This document shows, piece by piece, positions 5,642 through 7,786 of a DNA stretch of 7,786 nucleotides. The notes below the pieces were generated by a model, which had not been told where the DNA came from, ran no database searches, and saw nothing but the letters and a program-made list of their open reading frames with translations. The stretch is from Gemmatimonadaceae bacterium (lineage in GTDB: Bacteria > Gemmatimonadota > Gemmatimonadetes > Gemmatimonadales > Gemmatimonadaceae): contig JANYKY010000519.1 of the NCBI GenBank assembly GCA_025357975.1, positions 1 through 7,786 of the forward strand, read 5' to 3'. The stretch's first letter is position 1; every line of letters starts with the position of its first letter. The translations under genes were made by a program, and so were the position numbers.

Positions 5642-6265
5642 ATGGCAACATCCTGGAAGGCCAGTGGCCAGTACTACGAGACCTGCAGCTGTGACTTCGT
5701 CTGCCCGTGCATCCTGCAGCAAATGTCTGTTGAACCCACAAAGGGCACATGCACCTTCGCGATGGCGTTTCAGATCGAGAAGGGATCGTTCGACTCGACC
5801 TCGCTCGACGGGCTCGGCTTCATTGTAGTTGGATTGACGCCCGAAGCCATGGCGAAAGGAAACTGGTCAGTCGGATTGGTGATCGACGAGCGCGCAACCA
5901 CCGAGCAACGTGATGCAATCACGGCTATTGCAAGCGGTTCCGCAGGTGGACCAATGGCGGCGTTGTCGGGCCTGATCGGGAAATTCCTCGGTGTGGAGTC
6001 AGCGCCAATCAGCTTCGACCATGAAGGCGTCTCATGGTCGGTAACCGCTTCTAATCTTGTCGACATGTCGGCGCAGGCGGCGATGGGAATCGACCCCGGC
6101 GCAACCGAGCCGCTCAGTCTGTCGAACACCGGGCATCCCGCAGCGGATCGCATCGCGCTTGCACATGCGATGAAGAGTCATGTCGATGCTCTGGGTGTGA
6201 GTTGGAGCGACACCAGCGGGAAGAACAACGGACAATACGCCCCCTTCAGTTGGCGAAGTGCGTAG
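5642..6265 (+). CDS. DUF1326 family protein, putative metal-binding
   Basis: The 207-residue protein opens with W..SGQYYETCSCDFVCPC, the DUF1326 signature. Cys15, Cys17, Cys21 and Cys23 form a CxCx3CxC cluster suited to binding a soft metal or to disulfide exchange, and Cys37 follows in GTCTFA. The C-terminal family block is also present: NTGHPAADRIALAHAMKSH (162-180) and GKNNGQYAPFSW (193-204). There is no signal peptide or membrane helix, so the protein is probably cytoplasmic. No biochemical function is established for the family to my knowledge. It is the first gene of a two-gene operon with a DUF2182 membrane protein, a pairing I recall from other bacteria, and the DUF2182 frame overlaps its 3' end by 8 nt if the GTG at 6258 is used. 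Role in metal handling is inferred. Confidence 0.88.
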   Translation: MATSWKASGQYYETCSCDFVCPCILQQMSVEPTKGTCTFAMAFQIEKGSFDSTSLDGLGFIVVGLTPEAMAKGNWSVGLVIDERATTEQRDAITAIASGSAGGPMAALSGLIGKFLGVESAPISFDHEGVSWSVTASNLVDMSAQAAMGIDPGATEPLSLSNTGHPAADRIALAHAMKSHVDALGVSWSDTSGKNNGQYAPFSWRSA

Positions 6266-7049
6266 CAGCCAATGGCCGGTCGCGGGCATGGTATCCCGCG
6301 ACCGCGTAGTCGTCGCTACGTGCATCCTTATAGTAGTCGCCCTTGCCTGGGCGTATCTGATCGGGATGAATAGTCAGCCGGCTTTGCAGCAAAACCCGCT
6401 CGCCGCCATGCCGGGGATGAGCATGTCGTCCGGCGCACCGCACGATTACCGCGAGCTCTTGCTCACTTTCGCAATGTGGTCGGTGATGATGGTGGGTATG
6501 ATGACAGCCAGCGCGGCTCCGGTCGTCATGCTGTTCACTGGAATGAGTAGGAAACGTCGTGACCCAGGAACCTCGACAAACGCGTTGGTATTTGGCCTGG
6601 GTTATCTGGCAGTGTGGGTGTCCTTCAGCGCTGCTGCTGCGTTGGGCCAATGGGGATTGCAGCGAGAGCTTCTGCTGTCGCACGACATGTCAATCACAAA
6701 CTCCGTTGCTGCCGGTGTGATTCTGATCGCGGCGGGCGCTTATCAGTTGACTCCAGCAAAACGAGCATGTCTCAAGCAGTGCGCCAGTCCGCTGGGTTTT
6801 CTCATGGCAAACTGGCGGGATGGTACGGCAGGCGCGTTTGCCATGGGGCTTCGCCATGGGCTCTTCTGTTTAGGTTGCTGCTGGGCATTGATGACTGTTT
6901 TGTTCGTGTTCGGGATAATGAATCTCGCGGTGGTAGCTCTGCTGACGGTTTTTGTTCTCGCTGAGAAGCTCGGGCGTGTCGGTGCGATGGTTGCGCGAGC
7001 GGGCAGCCTCGTCCTCATTGGTTATGGGACTTTGGTTCTGGCCACATAG
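6258..7049 (+). CDS. DUF2182 family membrane protein, predicted metal-binding
   Basis: The 263-residue protein has about five or six hydrophobic helices: roughly 17-36, 68-94, 109-129, 148-165, 191-213 and 214-234, with a final one near 244-262. Family motifs are clear: KRACLKQCASP with Cys171 and Cys175, and GLRHGLFCLGCCWALM with His200, Cys204, Cys207 and Cys208. The loop after the first helix holds AMPGMSM (Met51, Met54, Met56) and His62, and the second helix is Met-rich (MWSVMMVGMM). Met, His and Cys ligands of this kind are typical of copper proteins, so copper is a reasonable but unproven cargo. The annotated start is GTG 6258. ATG 6288, giving MVSRDRVVVATC just before the first helix, is an equally good start and leaves a 22-nt gap. 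Neither has a strong Shine-Dalgarno. The stop codon abuts the amidohydrolase remnant. Confidence 0.87.
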   Translation: MRSSQWPVAGMVSRDRVVVATCILIVVALAWAYLIGMNSQPALQQNPLAAMPGMSMSSGAPHDYRELLLTFAMWSVMMVGMMTASAAPVVMLFTGMSRKRRDPGTSTNALVFGLGYLAVWVSFSAAAALGQWGLQRELLLSHDMSITNSVAAGVILIAAGAYQLTPAKRACLKQCASPLGFLMANWRDGTAGAFAMGLRHGLFCLGCCWALMTVLFVFGIMNLAVVALLTVFVLAEKLGRVGAMVARAGSLVLIGYGTLVLAT

Positions 7050-7786
7050 ATGTCACTGCAGCAACGGGCTCTCAACGCTGCGAGCGGAGGCCTCAACGGC
7101 CGCGTCACCGATCGCGCCATGGGCGTGCTCGATGCCAAAGGCAACCGCGTAGAATTCAGTGTTGCGGAAAACGAGGGCGCGAACGTGCCGGGATGGCGCA
7201 CATCTCGAAAGAGTTCGCGCGTTACGGGCTCACCACTGTACACCATGAAGGCGGGGATCTCGCAGCGCTTCAGGACGTGCGCGCAGCGGGTGAGCTCAAA
7301 CACCGAGTGAGTTACGAACCTTGGGACAACGTGCTCGAGGCCATGATCGCCTCGCGTATTCGGACAGGCTTTGGCGACGACTGGATACGGTTCGGCGCGA
7401 CATCCGAACACACTGTGGACGGGTCGTTCTTCAAGCGCACCATGGCCATGAGCGTTCCGTTTCCAGGTACGACCTACAAGGGGAACGTCACGGAATCGCA
7501 GCCATCGCTCGATGCGTGGTGGAGCGTGTGCGTCGCGCCGGGATCCGGGTGAACTGCCATGCCAAAGGCGATGTAGCGATCGACATGTACCTGACTGCCA
7601 TCGACCGCGCCCCGGAAGAGCAAAACGTGGGGCGCGAATCAGCGCATCACTGTCGATGAAGCCATCAGGGTGAATACGCTGCATGGCGCGTATGCAGCGC
7701 ACGAGGAGCGGAGCAACGGATCGATCGCCGTCGGCAAGCTGGCCGATTTCTCTCTTCCACCTGCGGACCGCGCGCCGCTGGTCGCG
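7050..7786 (+). pseudogene. Decayed YtcJ-like amidohydrolase, frameshifted and internally deleted, running off the window
   Basis: Four pieces of one amidohydrolase occur in order. Piece 1 (7050 to about 7196) reads VLDAKGNRVEFSVAENEGA and PGW. Piece 2 (about 7193-7519) is in another frame and reads AHISKEFARYGLTTVHHEGG, then the WDNVLEAMIASRIRTGF and DDWIRFGATSEHTVDGSF blocks. Piece 3 (7519 to about 7611) is in the third frame with VERVRRAGIRVNCHAKGD and AIDMYLTAIDRA. Piece 4 (about 7613-7786) returns to the frame of piece 2 with TWGANQRITVDEAIRVNTL, HGAYAAHEE and GSIAVGKLADF. The usual N-terminal HxH metal site is missing. So is the long stretch between pieces 3 and 4, which in full-length relatives is over a hundred residues with further metal ligands. 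Intact family members are exported or cytosolic metal-dependent hydrolases. This copy cannot be active. Confidence 0.82.

Noticed and set aside
7321..7552. Separate small genes in the 7193-7552 and 7321-7659 frames
   Set aside because: Their motifs are consecutive pieces of one amidohydrolase, so they are parts of a pseudogene and not independent genes.
7022..7702. 226-codon minus-strand frame opposite the amidohydrolase remnant
   Set aside because: The plus strand carries clear amidohydrolase motifs in three frames. The minus-strand product is rich in Arg, His and Cys in the manner of an antisense shadow.

Overview
This 7.8-kb window most likely comes from an environmental, moderately GC-rich bacterium of the Gemmatimonadota or a near relative. 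That placement is an inference from gene style. It rests on a membrane-anchored SARP/BTAD regulator with a long TPR tail and on a lipoprotein with one Ig-like domain followed by a short beta-rich domain. It does not rest on any marker gene. No rRNA, tRNA, CRISPR array, insertion sequence or replication origin was seen.

Left part (1-3616): The window opens inside an uncharacterised TIM-barrel-like protein (3-659, +) whose N-terminus lies outside. It converges on a lipoprotein gene (716-1441, -). A 150-bp divergent spacer carrying two inverted repeats separates the lipoprotein from a 674-aa regulator (1592-3616, +). The regulator has a winged helix and BTAD domain in the cytoplasm, one membrane helix, and a TPR-like C-terminal half. 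The divergent layout makes the lipoprotein a natural candidate target of the regulator.

Middle (3617-4894): A 231-bp spacer with several dyads leads into a compact type II toxin-antitoxin module. An Xre/MbcA/ParS-type antitoxin (3848-4333) is followed after 3 nt by a RES-domain toxin (4337-4807) of the NAD+-degrading family. Just upstream of the antitoxin lie two near-identical 10-bp palindromes, GCCACATGGC and GCCATATGGC, with centres 22 bp apart. They look like a tandem autoregulatory operator.

Right part (4895-7786): A nitroreductase (4895-5455, -) has an ambiguous start. A second, strongly ribosome-bound ATG at 5593 would add 46 residues. Divergent from it is a two-gene operon of unknown function. 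A DUF1326 protein with a CxCx3CxC cluster (5642-6265) overlaps or nearly abuts a Cys- and Met-rich DUF2182 membrane protein (6258-7049). Together they look like a soluble plus membrane metal-handling pair, possibly for copper. The final segment (7050-7786) is a decayed YtcJ-like amidohydrolase with two frameshifts and a large internal deletion. It begins immediately after the DUF2182 stop codon.

The best candidates for poorly described biology are the DUF1326/DUF2182 pair and the membrane-bound BTAD-TPR regulator with its divergent lipoprotein. The toxin-antitoxin module belongs to a known family, but its operator is unusually clear.
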